Below are positions 1 through 6,351 of a stretch of DNA of 15,049 bases, one piece after another. Position numbers and translations under genes: made by a program. This stretch comes from JAAZNO01 sp012798275 (GTDB lineage: Bacteria > Chloroflexota > Anaerolineae > B4-G1 > SLSP01): NCBI GenBank assembly GCA_035347995.1, contig DAOPQD010000076.1, forward strand, positions 1 through 15,049, read 5' to 3'. A model generated the notes under the pieces. That model had not been told where the DNA came from. It made no database searches and was given only the letters and a program-made list of their open reading frames with translations. Position 1 is the first letter of the stretch, and each line of letters begins with the position of its first letter.

Positions 1-50
1 CCCCCTCCCCAACGGCGCCTGCGCCGTTGGGGAGGGGGCTGGGGGAGGGG
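1..50. repeat. Perfect palindrome followed by G-quadruplex-type G tract
   Basis: Bases 1-18 and 21-38 are perfect reverse complements separated by only CT, giving an 18-bp stem rich in C and G. The right arm continues into four G runs (29-32, 34-38, 41-45, 47-50) separated by A, CT and A, which fits the intramolecular G-quadruplex pattern. No T tract follows, so it is not a clear intrinsic terminator. Elements of this kind are often dispersed repeats in GC-rich genomes. If the element is symmetrical, it should continue leftwards beyond the window edge. Its role here is unknown. Confidence 0.75.
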
Positions 51-257
51 CAAAAACTACAGCTCACAAAGGTTCATCCATCGCCGTCGAGCTACCTGAC
101 ACCAGGTCAAACAGTTACCGCACATTTTCATTTTTGAATGATGTGCGCCAGCACCTGACGGCTCCTTCAAAAGTAATAGAAATTGTACCCAGATGCCTGA
201 ATTCGGCAACTGCGATCAAGCGCCAACCCTGGCCCCTCATCCCGCTGGCGCGAAGCC
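51..257. other. Intergenic stretch without a recognisable gene
   Basis: No convincing coding region is seen on either strand. Only small structures are visible: an ACCTG/CAGGT stem at 94-107 with a four-base loop, and a CACAT/ATGTG stem at 121-145 that continues inward as CATT/AATG after a three-base bulge. Neither is followed by a T tract. The stretch is less GC-rich than the genes. It may contain the end of the control region of an upstream gene outside the window. Confidence 0.5.
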
Positions 258-285
258 TTGCTTCTCACGGGGGGAATGGTATAAT
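258..285 (+). promoter_or_regulatory. Promoter of the zinc-ribbon membrane protein gene
   Basis: A perfect TATAAT (280-285) is preceded by TGG, making an extended -10. A TTGCTT -35 candidate sits at 258-263 with a 16-bp spacer. Transcription would start near 292, leaving a leader of about 68 bases before the ATG at 360. The ribosome binding site is CGGAG at 349-353, six bases before the start. Confidence 0.7.
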
Positions 286-359
286 CCCTTTTCGTAGGCT
301 GTCCTGAGGCGCGCGTTTGCCCGCCGTTCGGGTTACTTAAACTGAATACGGAGCTTGCG

Positions 360-839
360 ATGATTGATCAACTCCTGGAAATGTTGCCGACGATTGTGAC
401 CGCCTTAGTGGTCGCCATCGCGGTTTTTATCACCAGCCTCTGGCTGGGCATGGTGCTGTGGACTTTCCGTGACATCCGCGCACGGACGCGCGACGTCCTC
501 GTGCAGATCATGGCTACCCTGATGGTCGCGCTCCTGACGCTGCCGGGGCTCATCGTCTACTTCCTCATCCGCCCCCGCGAGACGCTCGCGGAAGCCTATG
601 AGCGCGCCCTCGAGCAGGAAGCGCTGCTCCAGGCCATCGAGGAGCCGGAAGTTTGTCCTTCCTGCGGCGCCAAAGTGCGGGCGGAGTTCCTCTATTGCCC
701 GCATTGCCACACGCAGTTGAAGAAAGCCTGCGTCGCCTGCCATCAACCGCTGCAATTGGAGTGGAATCTCTGTCCCTATTGCGGTGCGCCTCAACATACT
801 CAGGTCGTTGAACCGGTGCTCGCTACGAGCGAGTCCTGA
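360..839 (+). CDS. Membrane-anchored protein with two zinc ribbons
   Basis: This 159-residue protein has two hydrophobic segments (about 11-35 and 47-70), then a short charged linker (about 72-95) likely to be helical. The C-terminal part has two four-cysteine zinc-ribbon units: C99/C102/C113/C116 and C124/C127/C138/C141. All eight cysteines are in CxxC pairs, so both ribbons look intact. The topology suggests a membrane hairpin carrying a soluble metal-binding module. The length and 'double zinc ribbon' pattern match uncharacterised zinc-ribbon membrane proteins; I do not recognise a function. It has its own extended -10 promoter and a good RBS, and it ends before a bidirectional terminator shared with pyk. 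It could mediate protein-protein or nucleic-acid contacts at the membrane, but nothing in the context decides this. Confidence 0.85.
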   Translation: MIDQLLEMLPTIVTALVVAIAVFITSLWLGMVLWTFRDIRARTRDVLVQIMATLMVALLTLPGLIVYFLIRPRETLAEAYERALEQEALLQAIEEPEVCPSCGAKVRAEFLYCPHCHTQLKKACVACHQPLQLEWNLCPYCGAPQHTQVVEPVLATSES

Positions 840-851
840 CCCCCGGCAAAC

Positions 852-886
852 ATCAAAACGGCGACTCCCTGAGTCGCCGTTTTGAT
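852..886. terminator. Bidirectional intrinsic terminator between convergent genes
   Basis: The arms 852-867 and 871-886 form a perfect 16-bp inverted repeat with a CCT loop. The GC-rich core GGCGACTC is flanked by AAAA on the left and TTTT on the right, so transcripts from either side end in a U run. It lies 12 bases past the stop of the zinc-ribbon gene and 39 bases past the stop of pyk, which fits a shared terminator. Confidence 0.9.
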
Positions 887-925
887 TGCGTTGAATCACA
901 TCCTGTCCGCGCGGCTGGCCGGCGC

Positions 926-2437
926 TCAGACTTCAGCGGCGCCGCCAGGCTGCCCCAAATCCTCTTCCCGCACCGTGTGCACCTTGAGCATGTTCGTCAC
1001 TCCGTGCACCTCAAAGGGAATGCCCGCCGTGAGCACCACTTCATCCCCCACGTTGGCGTACCCCAGCTGCACCGCTGCCTGCACCATCGTCTGGATCATC
1101 GAATCCGTATCGTCGAAGGGCGCCACCGGCACGGGGATCACGCCCCACACCAGCTGCAGGCGCCGGGCGGTCTGCTCGAAGGGCGTCGCCGCGATGAGCG
1201 GACACCGCGGGCGGTGACGCGCCACCGTGCGTGCGGTGCGCCCCGATTCCGTAGAGGTGAGGATTGCCCTGGCGGAGCATTCCTCCGCGATTTTCACCGT
1301 CGCCCGGCTGATAGCGCGCGAGATCAGGCGCGGCGCCGGTAACGTCTCGGCGTCGCCGGGGAGATCCAGCAGCTGATTGTAGGGGAACGAGGCGGATGCC
1401 TCCACACTCTCGGCGATGCGCGCCATCATCTGCACTGCCTCCACGGGATATTTGCCCACCGACGTCTCGCCGGAGAGCATCACCGCGTCGCTGCCGTCGA
1501 GAATGGCATTGGCCACGTCCGAAGCTTCTGCGCGGGTGGGGCGGGGAGCGTCAATCATGGATTGCAGCATCTGCGTGGCAGTGATGACGGGCTTCCCCCG
1601 GCGATTGCACAGGCGGATGATTTCCTTCTGCGCCAGCGGCACGCGCTCCGGCGCCGTCTCCACCCCCAGGTCGCCGCGCGCCACCATGACCGCGTCCGCG
1701 GCCCGCACGATGGCTTCCAGGTCTTGCAGCGCCTCCGGCTTCTCGATCTTGGCGACAATGGCCGGAATGCGATGCGGATTTTCGCCGGGACGGCGCTCGT
1801 CGGTCGTCTGTGCGAGCGTTTTCAGATACGTGCGCAGTTCCTCGATGTCCCTGGCGCTCCGCACGAACGAGAGCGCCAGATAGTCCAGCTCCAGGTCCAG
1901 GGCCGTCGCGGCGTCCGCACAATCCTTTTCCGTCATCGCGGTGAGACGGAGCGCCACTCCCGGCAGGTTGACGCCCTTGTGAGAGCTGAGCTTGCCCCCC
2001 ACCTGGACCCGACAGCGGGCTGCCGGCGGCGCCACCGAGAGCACTTCCAGCTCCAACGTCCCGTCGTCCAGCAGAATGTGATCCCCCATCCGCAGGTCGA
2101 AGACAATATCGGGGTGCGGGAAAGGGATTTCGTGTTCTGGGTCGCCGACGGGACCCGAGGTCAGCATGACCTCATGCCCCTCTTCGAGCCACACACCGTC
2201 TTCGGGCAATGTGCCCACCCGGATTTTGGGCCCTTGCAGGTCCCCCATCAACGCCACGAAGCGCTTCTCCTCCCGCGCCACGCGCCGAACCAACTCCGCC
2301 ATCTGGCGGGTGCTCGCGACATTGCCGTGTGAGAAGTTCAGACGAGCGACGGTCATCCCCGCGCGGATCATGGCGCGAATCACTTCTGGCGATTCCGTCG
2401 CTGGACCTAAGGTACAGACGATCTTGGTAAGAGGCAT
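926..2437 (-). CDS. pyk: Pyruvate kinase
   Basis: This cytosolic enzyme converts phosphoenolpyruvate and ADP to pyruvate and ATP, the last step of glycolysis. The 503-residue protein shows the full family signature. An N-terminal TKIVCTLGPA segment leads to R32, N34, S36 (RLNFSHG) and D66 (GDLQGPKIR). The catalytic lysine is K230 in AKIEKPE, with E232 and D256 (ARGDLGVE) as metal ligands and T288 in TATQM. The regulatory C-terminal domain runs from about 370 to 503. K71 in GPKIR sits where muscle-type enzymes have the Glu associated with potassium dependence, so this enzyme is predicted to be K+-independent. The B domain occupies roughly residues 74-170. The start ATG at 2437 is preceded by AAAGGAG on the minus strand. 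The gene appears monocistronic, with its own promoter and a downstream terminator hairpin. Confidence 0.97.
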   Translation of the reverse strand: MPLTKIVCTLGPATESPEVIRAMIRAGMTVARLNFSHGNVASTRQMAELVRRVAREEKRFVALMGDLQGPKIRVGTLPEDGVWLEEGHEVMLTSGPVGDPEHEIPFPHPDIVFDLRMGDHILLDDGTLELEVLSVAPPAARCRVQVGGKLSSHKGVNLPGVALRLTAMTEKDCADAATALDLELDYLALSFVRSARDIEELRTYLKTLAQTTDERRPGENPHRIPAIVAKIEKPEALQDLEAIVRAADAVMVARGDLGVETAPERVPLAQKEIIRLCNRRGKPVITATQMLQSMIDAPRPTRAEASDVANAILDGSDAVMLSGETSVGKYPVEAVQMMARIAESVEASASFPYNQLLDLPGDAETLPAPRLISRAISRATVKIAEECSARAILTSTESGRTARTVARHRPRCPLIAATPFEQTARRLQLVWGVIPVPVAPFDDTDSMIQTMVQAAVQLGYANVGDEVVLTAGIPFEVHGVTNMLKVHTVREEDLGQPGGAAEV

Positions 2438-2479
2438 GGGCGACTCCTTTCGTGCGATCTGGATTTTGACTATCGTCCT

Positions 2480-2508
2480 ATTTTACCCGTGAACCCAGGG
2501 AAAGCGAA
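2480..2508 (-). promoter_or_regulatory. Probable pyk promoter
   Basis: Read on the minus strand, TAAAAT (2485-2480) is a good -10 and TTCGCT (2508-2503) a moderate -35, separated by 17 bp. Transcription would start near 2473, giving a leader of about 36 bases with AAAGGAG in front of the ATG. Confidence 0.55.
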
Positions 2509-2550
2509 TGGGGCGTGGGTACTCTCAGGCCCCCGGCGAGGCCTGGCCCA

Positions 2551-2568
2551 TTGAAAAAAATTTATCAA
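2551..2568. promoter_or_regulatory. AT-rich palindrome resembling the zinc-operon operators
   Basis: The sequence TTGAAAA-AAAT-TTATCAA lies between the pyk and AAA-ATPase promoters. Both arms are identical to those of the proposed Zur box at 4789-4805, but the spacer is four bases instead of three. It overlaps neither predicted promoter core: it is about 40 bp upstream of the pyk -35 and about 90 bp upstream of the AAA gene -10. It may be a diverged regulator site or a chance AT-rich sequence. Confidence 0.35.
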
Positions 2569-2656
2569 CACACCGATCTTGAAGAGCATGAAAGGGCGCA
2601 TTGATTCTTATGGGCAACGGGGCGACCTTCGACTACTGTGACCCACGTCTGTATGA

Positions 2657-2662
2657 TATAAT
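2657..2662 (+). promoter_or_regulatory. -10 element of the AAA/DUF4276 operon
   Basis: A perfect TATAAT lies in an AT-rich patch. No good -35 is present at 17 bp (TACTGT at 2634-2639). Transcription would start near 2669, leaving a leader of about 147 bases before the ATPase start. A short inverted repeat, ACGTGTT (2666-2672) and AACACGT (2703-2709), lies across the predicted start and could be an operator. Confidence 0.5.
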
Positions 2663-2734
2663 AGCACGTGTTCACGGCCTCATTTCCTGATTAGATGGTC
2701 TCAACACGTCATTTCTGTTACAGAAAGGGCGCTC

Positions 2735-2791
2735 ATGGCGGCTTTGAGCAGGACTGAAGTGCTGTTAAAGATGCTCTTTGATGGAAGATGA
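2735..2791 (+). CDS. Possible 18-residue leader ORF
   Basis: An ATG at 2735 opens a short frame encoding MAALSRTEVLLKMLFDGR and closing at TGA 2789-2791. GAAAGGG at 2723-2729 is a plausible ribosome binding site. The frame ends 24 bases before the ATPase start, downstream of the strong -10. It could be a regulatory leader peptide or chance. I recognise no homologue, and no codon-run typical of amino-acid attenuation is present. Confidence 0.3.
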   Translation: MAALSRTEVLLKMLFDGR

Positions 2792-2815
2792 GAGAGCCGG
2801 ATCAGGAGGTGCTTG

Positions 2816-4048
2816 ATGATGAAGCCTGACATTGCACCGGCGCGCATCGAATATTTGCGTGTGGAGAATTACCGCGCGCTCAGAAAGGTGGAGTTGAAAA
2901 ACCTGACGCCGTTGACGGTCTTGCTCGGTCCCAATGGCAGCGGGAAATCCACGGTCTTCGATGTCTTTAGTTTCCTCTCGGAGTGCTTTCAATATGGCTT
3001 GCGCCATGCCTGGGATCGGCGGGGGCGCGCGGCGCAATTGCGCAGCCGGGGCGCTGAAGGCCCTGTGGTCATCGAACTCAAGTATCGCGAACGTCCCGAT
3101 ATGCCACTAGTCACCTATCATTTGGCCATTGACGAAGACGCTAAAGGCCCCAGTGTAGTGGAGGAGTGGCTGCAATGGCGGCGAGGCTCTTATGGAAAAC
3201 CTTTCCGCTTTTTGGAATATCACGAGGGACGGGGATATATCATCAACGACAAGATGCCAGACGAGGCAGATTGGCGAGTCAAAATTATTCCCCTACGCTC
3301 TCCAGATTTAATCGCGGTCAACACCTTGGGCCAATTTGCCGATCACCCCCGCGTCGCAGCCTTGCGGGAGTTCATCACCGACTGGTATATTTCGTACCTC
3401 ACCCTGGATGACGCGCGAGGGCCGCCTGAGGCCGGTCCCCAGGCGCGTCTCTCTCAGAGCGGTGACAACCTCGCCAATGTGGTGCAACATCTTCAAGAAC
3501 GTCAAGATAAGCAGCTGGAAAACGTCTTTCAAATCCTGCGCCGACGGATTCCTCATTTCGAATCTGCGCAGGCCGATTCCACACCAGATGGACGCTTGCT
3601 GCTGCAAATCAAGGACGCGCCTTTTGAACAGCCGGTTTTTGCACGCTTTGCCTCCGACGGCACCCTGAAGATGCTGGCGTATTTGACAGTGCTCCACAAC
3701 CCTGATCCGCCGCAGTTTGTGGGCATCGAGGAGCCGGAGAACTTTCTCCATCCCCGCTTGCTGCCGGAACTGGCAGAGGAGTGCCGGACTGCCAGCGCCC
3801 GGACCCAATTGCTCGTGACGACTCACTCGCCTTTCTTTCTCAACGGCCTGCATCCAGAAGAGGTGTATGTCCTCTACCGTGATGAACAGGGGTATACGCA
3901 GGCGGTTCAGGCGCTGGATATTCAAGGCATTCCCGAGCAAATTCAGGCCGGGGCGGCTTTAGGACATTTATGGGCTGAGGGATATTTCGGCCTTGGCGAT
4001 CCGCTCGTCAACGCGGGGGCGCCTGCGTCAGGGAGGGCGGCGCGATGA
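2816..4048 (+). CDS. OLD/RecF-like AAA ATPase, first gene of a two-gene module
   Basis: This 410-residue ABC-type ATPase resembles the AAA_21/AAA_15 group. Residues 11-30 carry the RVENYRALRKVEL strand typical of RecF/SMC-like proteins. The Walker A is GPNGSGKS (38-45). A middle region (about 60-265) holds the family-specific insertion. The signature-like FASDGT follows (278-283), then Walker B with GIEEPENFLHP (E305/E306) and the switch histidine H337 in TTHSPFFLN. Unlike single-chain OLD proteins it has no C-terminal TOPRIM domain, and the next gene supplies a TOPRIM-like protein. ATG 2816 is preferred because AGGAGG at 2804-2809 is six bases upstream; ATG 2819 and TTG 2813 are alternatives. 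Its stop overlaps the next start by 4 bp (ATGA), indicating translational coupling. By eye, its GC content is lower than that of pyk and the zinc genes, which suggests acquisition. The defence role is inferred. Confidence 0.85.
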   Translation: MMKPDIAPARIEYLRVENYRALRKVELKNLTPLTVLLGPNGSGKSTVFDVFSFLSECFQYGLRHAWDRRGRAAQLRSRGAEGPVVIELKYRERPDMPLVTYHLAIDEDAKGPSVVEEWLQWRRGSYGKPFRFLEYHEGRGYIINDKMPDEADWRVKIIPLRSPDLIAVNTLGQFADHPRVAALREFITDWYISYLTLDDARGPPEAGPQARLSQSGDNLANVVQHLQERQDKQLENVFQILRRRIPHFESAQADSTPDGRLLLQIKDAPFEQPVFARFASDGTLKMLAYLTVLHNPDPPQFVGIEEPENFLHPRLLPELAEECRTASARTQLLVTTHSPFFLNGLHPEEVYVLYRDEQGYTQAVQALDIQGIPEQIQAGAALGHLWAEGYFGLGDPLVNAGAPASGRAAR

Positions 4049-4668
4049 GCGTGGCGCACGTTGAGTTCCTGGTCGAAGAGCCTTCGATGGAAACCTTCTT
4101 GCGGGGCTTGCTGCCGCGGCTGCTGGGGGAAGTATCTTTTGGAATTCGCACCTTTCAATGCAAAACCGATCTGTTGGAGAAACTTCCGCAACGTTTGTGC
4201 GGGTATGCCGCATGGTATCCTGAAAATTATCGGATTGTGGTACTGGTAGATCGGGATGATGAGGATTGTCTTGAGCTAAAAGAGACCTTAGAACGGGATG
4301 CCTGGTCTGTTGGACTGCCGACACGTAGCCGGCCTCGCGGAGCGCACTTTACGGTGATCAACCGCATCGTCATCGAAGAGTTGGAGGCCTGGTATTTCGG
4401 CGATTGGGATGCCGTGCGTGCAGCCTATTCTGGAGTTCCGGCGGCCATACCGCAACGTGCAGCCTACCGAGACCCCGATGCTATCAACGGCGGAACTTGG
4501 GAGGCTTTCGAGCGGATTTTGCAAAAGCGGGGGTACTTCGAAACCGGTTTGCGCAAGATAGAAGCAGCCCGCGCTATCGCGCCCCATATGGATCCAACAC
4601 GCAATAGTTCACACAGCTTTCAAGTATTTCGCGAGGCCCTGGCAGAGCTTGTCGGCCAGGGGACATAA
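4045..4668 (+). CDS. DUF4276 family, TOPRIM-like protein
   Basis: This 207-residue protein resembles DUF4276. Its N-terminus, VEFLVEEPSMETFLRGLLP (E11/E12), followed by IVVLVDRDDEDC (D69, D71), matches the acidic layout of TOPRIM nuclease folds: a Glu after the first strand and DxD after a later one. A second family block is IEELEAWYFGD (110-120). The C-terminus has a Lys-rich helix and N187-S188/S189 before SFQVF. TOPRIM domains cut or join nucleic acid with Mg2+, so a nuclease role is plausible but unproven. The gene overlaps the ATPase gene by 4 bp and ends the operon. Base composition is AT-richer than in the flanking genes. Pairs of this kind resemble ATPase/TOPRIM defence modules, such as the AriA/AriB pair of PARIS, whose TOPRIM partner belongs to a different family (DUF4435). 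Confidence 0.8.
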   Translation: MSVAHVEFLVEEPSMETFLRGLLPRLLGEVSFGIRTFQCKTDLLEKLPQRLCGYAAWYPENYRIVVLVDRDDEDCLELKETLERDAWSVGLPTRSRPRGAHFTVINRIVIEELEAWYFGDWDAVRAAYSGVPAAIPQRAAYRDPDAINGGTWEAFERILQKRGYFETGLRKIEAARAIAPHMDPTRNSSHSFQVFREALAELVGQGT

Positions 4669-4752
4669 TGCAGGGAGTGTGTCTCGCCTGGAACCGGGAC
4701 CTTCAGGCCGATGATTGAGCCGAGCGAAGAGAGTGACTGTCTCCCATGGGGA

Positions 4753-4781
4753 TTGACATCCCGCGCCAGGTGAGGTATACT
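4753..4781 (+). promoter_or_regulatory. Promoter of the Zur-like regulator and zinc operon
   Basis: A perfect -35 TTGACA (4753-4758) and a -10 TATACT (4776-4781) are separated by exactly 17 bp. The expected start point is near 4788, immediately before the palindrome at 4789-4805. A repressor bound there would block initiation. Confidence 0.85.
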
Positions 4782-4788
4782 CTTATTA

Positions 4789-4805
4789 TTGAAAAAACTT
4801 ATCAA
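4789..4805. promoter_or_regulatory. Probable Zur operator 1
   Basis: TTGAAAA-AAC-TTATCAA is an imperfect 7-3-7 inverted repeat (six of seven arm positions match). It starts at the predicted transcription start and ends just before AAGGGG, the ribosome binding site of the regulator gene. The same core occurs before znuA. Fur-family repressors bind AT-rich palindromes of about this size, so the regulator encoded immediately downstream is the likely ligand and would control itself. Confidence 0.7.
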
Positions 4806-4820
4806 TAAGGGGCAGGCCCT

Positions 4821-5240
4821 ATGCAGGACTGGGAAGAGCTCTTGTCGCAGGCAGGCTATCGGGTGACAGAGCCGCGCCGTTGGGTGATGCGCCTGTTGCT
4901 GGAGAGCACGGCGCCGCTCTCGCCGCAGGCGCTGTTCGAGGCGGGCCGCGCGCGGCAAGCGAGGTTGGGACTCGTCACCGTCTACCGCACGCTGGCGCTC
5001 TTTGAGGAGCTGGGCCTGGTGCACCGCGTGCACCTGCAAGAGGACTGTCACGGTTATCTGCCGACATCGCCGGGGCACCGACATTTCCTGATCTGCCAGC
5101 ATTGCGGGGACGCGGTGGAATTCCCCGGCAGCGAGGACCTCGAGGGTTTGATTGCGACCATCGAGGCGCAGACGGGCTATCGCGTCGCCGGGCACCTGTT
5201 GCAGCTGCTCGGCCTCTGTCCCGCGTGCCAGGGGATGTAG
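4821..5240 (+). CDS. zur: Fur-family zinc-responsive repressor (Zur-like)
   Basis: This 139-residue protein is a typical Fur-family repressor. Its N-terminal winged helix (about 1-80) has the recognition segment LVTVYRTL (51-58). The dimerisation domain has two CxxC pairs, C92/C95 and C133/C136, forming the structural zinc site. H86 and H88 in GHRHFLIC, with C76 upstream, fit the sensory site of Zur proteins, where a cysteine joins two histidines; Fur proteins usually lack that cysteine. The neighbouring importer has a His/acidic loop, which supports zinc rather than iron or manganese. AAGGGG lies eight bases before ATG 4821. Promoter and operator lie directly upstream, so autoregulation is likely. 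Whether this gene and the downstream importer genes share one transcript is not clear, because znuA has its own operator. Confidence 0.88.
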   Translation: MQDWEELLSQAGYRVTEPRRWVMRLLLESTAPLSPQALFEAGRARQARLGLVTVYRTLALFEELGLVHRVHLQEDCHGYLPTSPGHRHFLICQHCGDAVEFPGSEDLEGLIATIEAQTGYRVAGHLLQLLGLCPACQGM

Positions 5241-5284
5241 GCCCGTCTTGCCGGCAGAACACGGACGTTTTTTTGTGGATCATA

Positions 5285-5301
5285 CTGAAAAAACTTTTCA
5301 A
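5285..5301. promoter_or_regulatory. Probable Zur operator 2 before znuA
   Basis: CTGAAAA-AAC-TTTTCAA has the same 7-3-7 layout and the same left core and spacer as operator 1. Like it, it is followed directly by TAAGG, part of the ribosome binding site. It overlaps a weak -10 (CATACT, 5281-5286) with no clear -35. Between the regulator gene and this site, a short GC-rich palindrome (TGCCGGCA) precedes a run of seven T (5268-5274). That could attenuate read-through, but the stem is weak. Confidence 0.7.
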
Positions 5302-5314
5302 TAAGGAGGGGGAA

Positions 5315-6313
5315 ATGAACATGCGACAGGTATGTCGGGTAGGGGGGATGGTCGTGATGATGGGACTGCTGGCGACAGCGTTGTGGGGCTGCGCCCCGGC
5401 GCCGTCGGCGACGGACGAGGGCTTCCCGGAATTGCACGCGGCGCCGCTGGCGGAGGGCGAAAAACTGCGGGTGGTGGCGACGACCAGCCTGGTAGCGGAT
5501 GTGGTCAAGCAGGTCGGCGGCGAGCGGCTGGAACTGTACACGCTGGTGCCGCTGGGTGCCGATCCGCACGCCTTTGTGCCCGCGCCGCAGGACGCGGCCG
5601 CCGTGGCGAACGCGCAGGTCATCTTCATCAATGGCGCGGGCCTGGAGACATTCATGGAGCCGCTGCTTGAAAGCGCGGGTACAGAAGTGCCCGTCGTGTC
5701 CGTTTCTTACGGCATCCCGCTGCTGGAGGGTCCCGCCCATGACGAAGACGTCGCCGAGGAGGCGGAGGACGCCCATCACCATGAGGAGGGGGATCCGCAC
5801 ATGTGGTTTTCGCCTCGCAACGTCAAGGTGTGGGTGCAGAATATCGAGCGGGCATTGAGCGCGCTGGATCCAGCGTCCGCCGATTTCTATGCCGCCAACG
5901 CTGCCGCCTACACGCGCGAACTCGAAGCGCTCGATCTCTGGATCCAAGAGCAGGTGGCGCAGATTCCTCCCGCCAACCGGAAGCTGGTGACCGATCACAC
6001 GGTCTTCACCTATTTCGCTGCGGCGTATGGCTTCGAGCAGGTCGGCGCGATCTTCCCTGGCTACAGCACGGTGGCGGCGCCCTCCGCGCAGGAGCTGGCC
6101 CAACTGGAGGACGCCATCCGTCAATTTGCCGTGCCGGCAATCTTTGTGGGGCTGACCGTCAATCCCGCCGTTGCCGAGCAGGTGGCCCAGGATACCGGCG
6201 TGCGCGTGGTCATGATCTACCATGGCTCTTTGAGCGAGGCGGGCGGTCCGGCCGACAGCTATCTGAAGTTTATGCGGTATAATGTGAACGCGATCGTGGA
6301 GGCGTTGCGTTAA
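5315..6313 (+). CDS. znuA: Zinc ABC transporter substrate-binding lipoprotein
   Basis: This 332-residue cluster A-I solute-binding protein captures zinc outside the membrane for the ZnuBC importer. A signal peptide ends in the lipobox LWGC, with C26 as the lipidated residue. Metal ligands expected from the family are H85 (DPHAFVP), H162 (DPHMWFSP) and H228 (TDHTVFTY). A short acidic/His loop just before H162 (about 143-160, with HHH at 154-156) is typical of zinc-specific members. The fourth-ligand position, usually Asp in a YxDSL context, reads IYHGSL here (H303, G304), so the Asp is absent. ATG 5315 is chosen because AAGGAGGGGG precedes it and the signal peptide starts there; a longer reading frame extends upstream into the regulator gene but lacks a signal peptide. 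Only 38 bases separate it from znuC. Confidence 0.93.
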   Translation: MNMRQVCRVGGMVVMMGLLATALWGCAPAPSATDEGFPELHAAPLAEGEKLRVVATTSLVADVVKQVGGERLELYTLVPLGADPHAFVPAPQDAAAVANAQVIFINGAGLETFMEPLLESAGTEVPVVSVSYGIPLLEGPAHDEDVAEEAEDAHHHEEGDPHMWFSPRNVKVWVQNIERALSALDPASADFYAANAAAYTRELEALDLWIQEQVAQIPPANRKLVTDHTVFTYFAAAYGFEQVGAIFPGYSTVAAPSAQELAQLEDAIRQFAVPAIFVGLTVNPAVAEQVAQDTGVRVVMIYHGSLSEAGGPADSYLKFMRYNVNAIVEALR

Positions 6314-6351
6314 ATGCCGCTTTTCTGGTTCGGAATCGTTGAGAGGGAGCA

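Noticed and set aside
1..50. CRISPR or tandem repeat array at the left end
   Set aside because: It is a single palindrome with a G tract and no repeated units or spacers.
4685..4710. Terminator after the DUF4276 gene
   Set aside because: A GCCTGGAA/TTCAGGC inverted repeat with one bulge exists, but there is no T tract and the stem is short.
5244..5274. Terminator between the regulator gene and znuA
   Set aside because: Seven T follow, but the only stem is a short TGCCGGCA palindrome or a four-base CGTC/GACG pair with a large loop. It is too weak to call a terminator; it is noted only as a possible attenuator.
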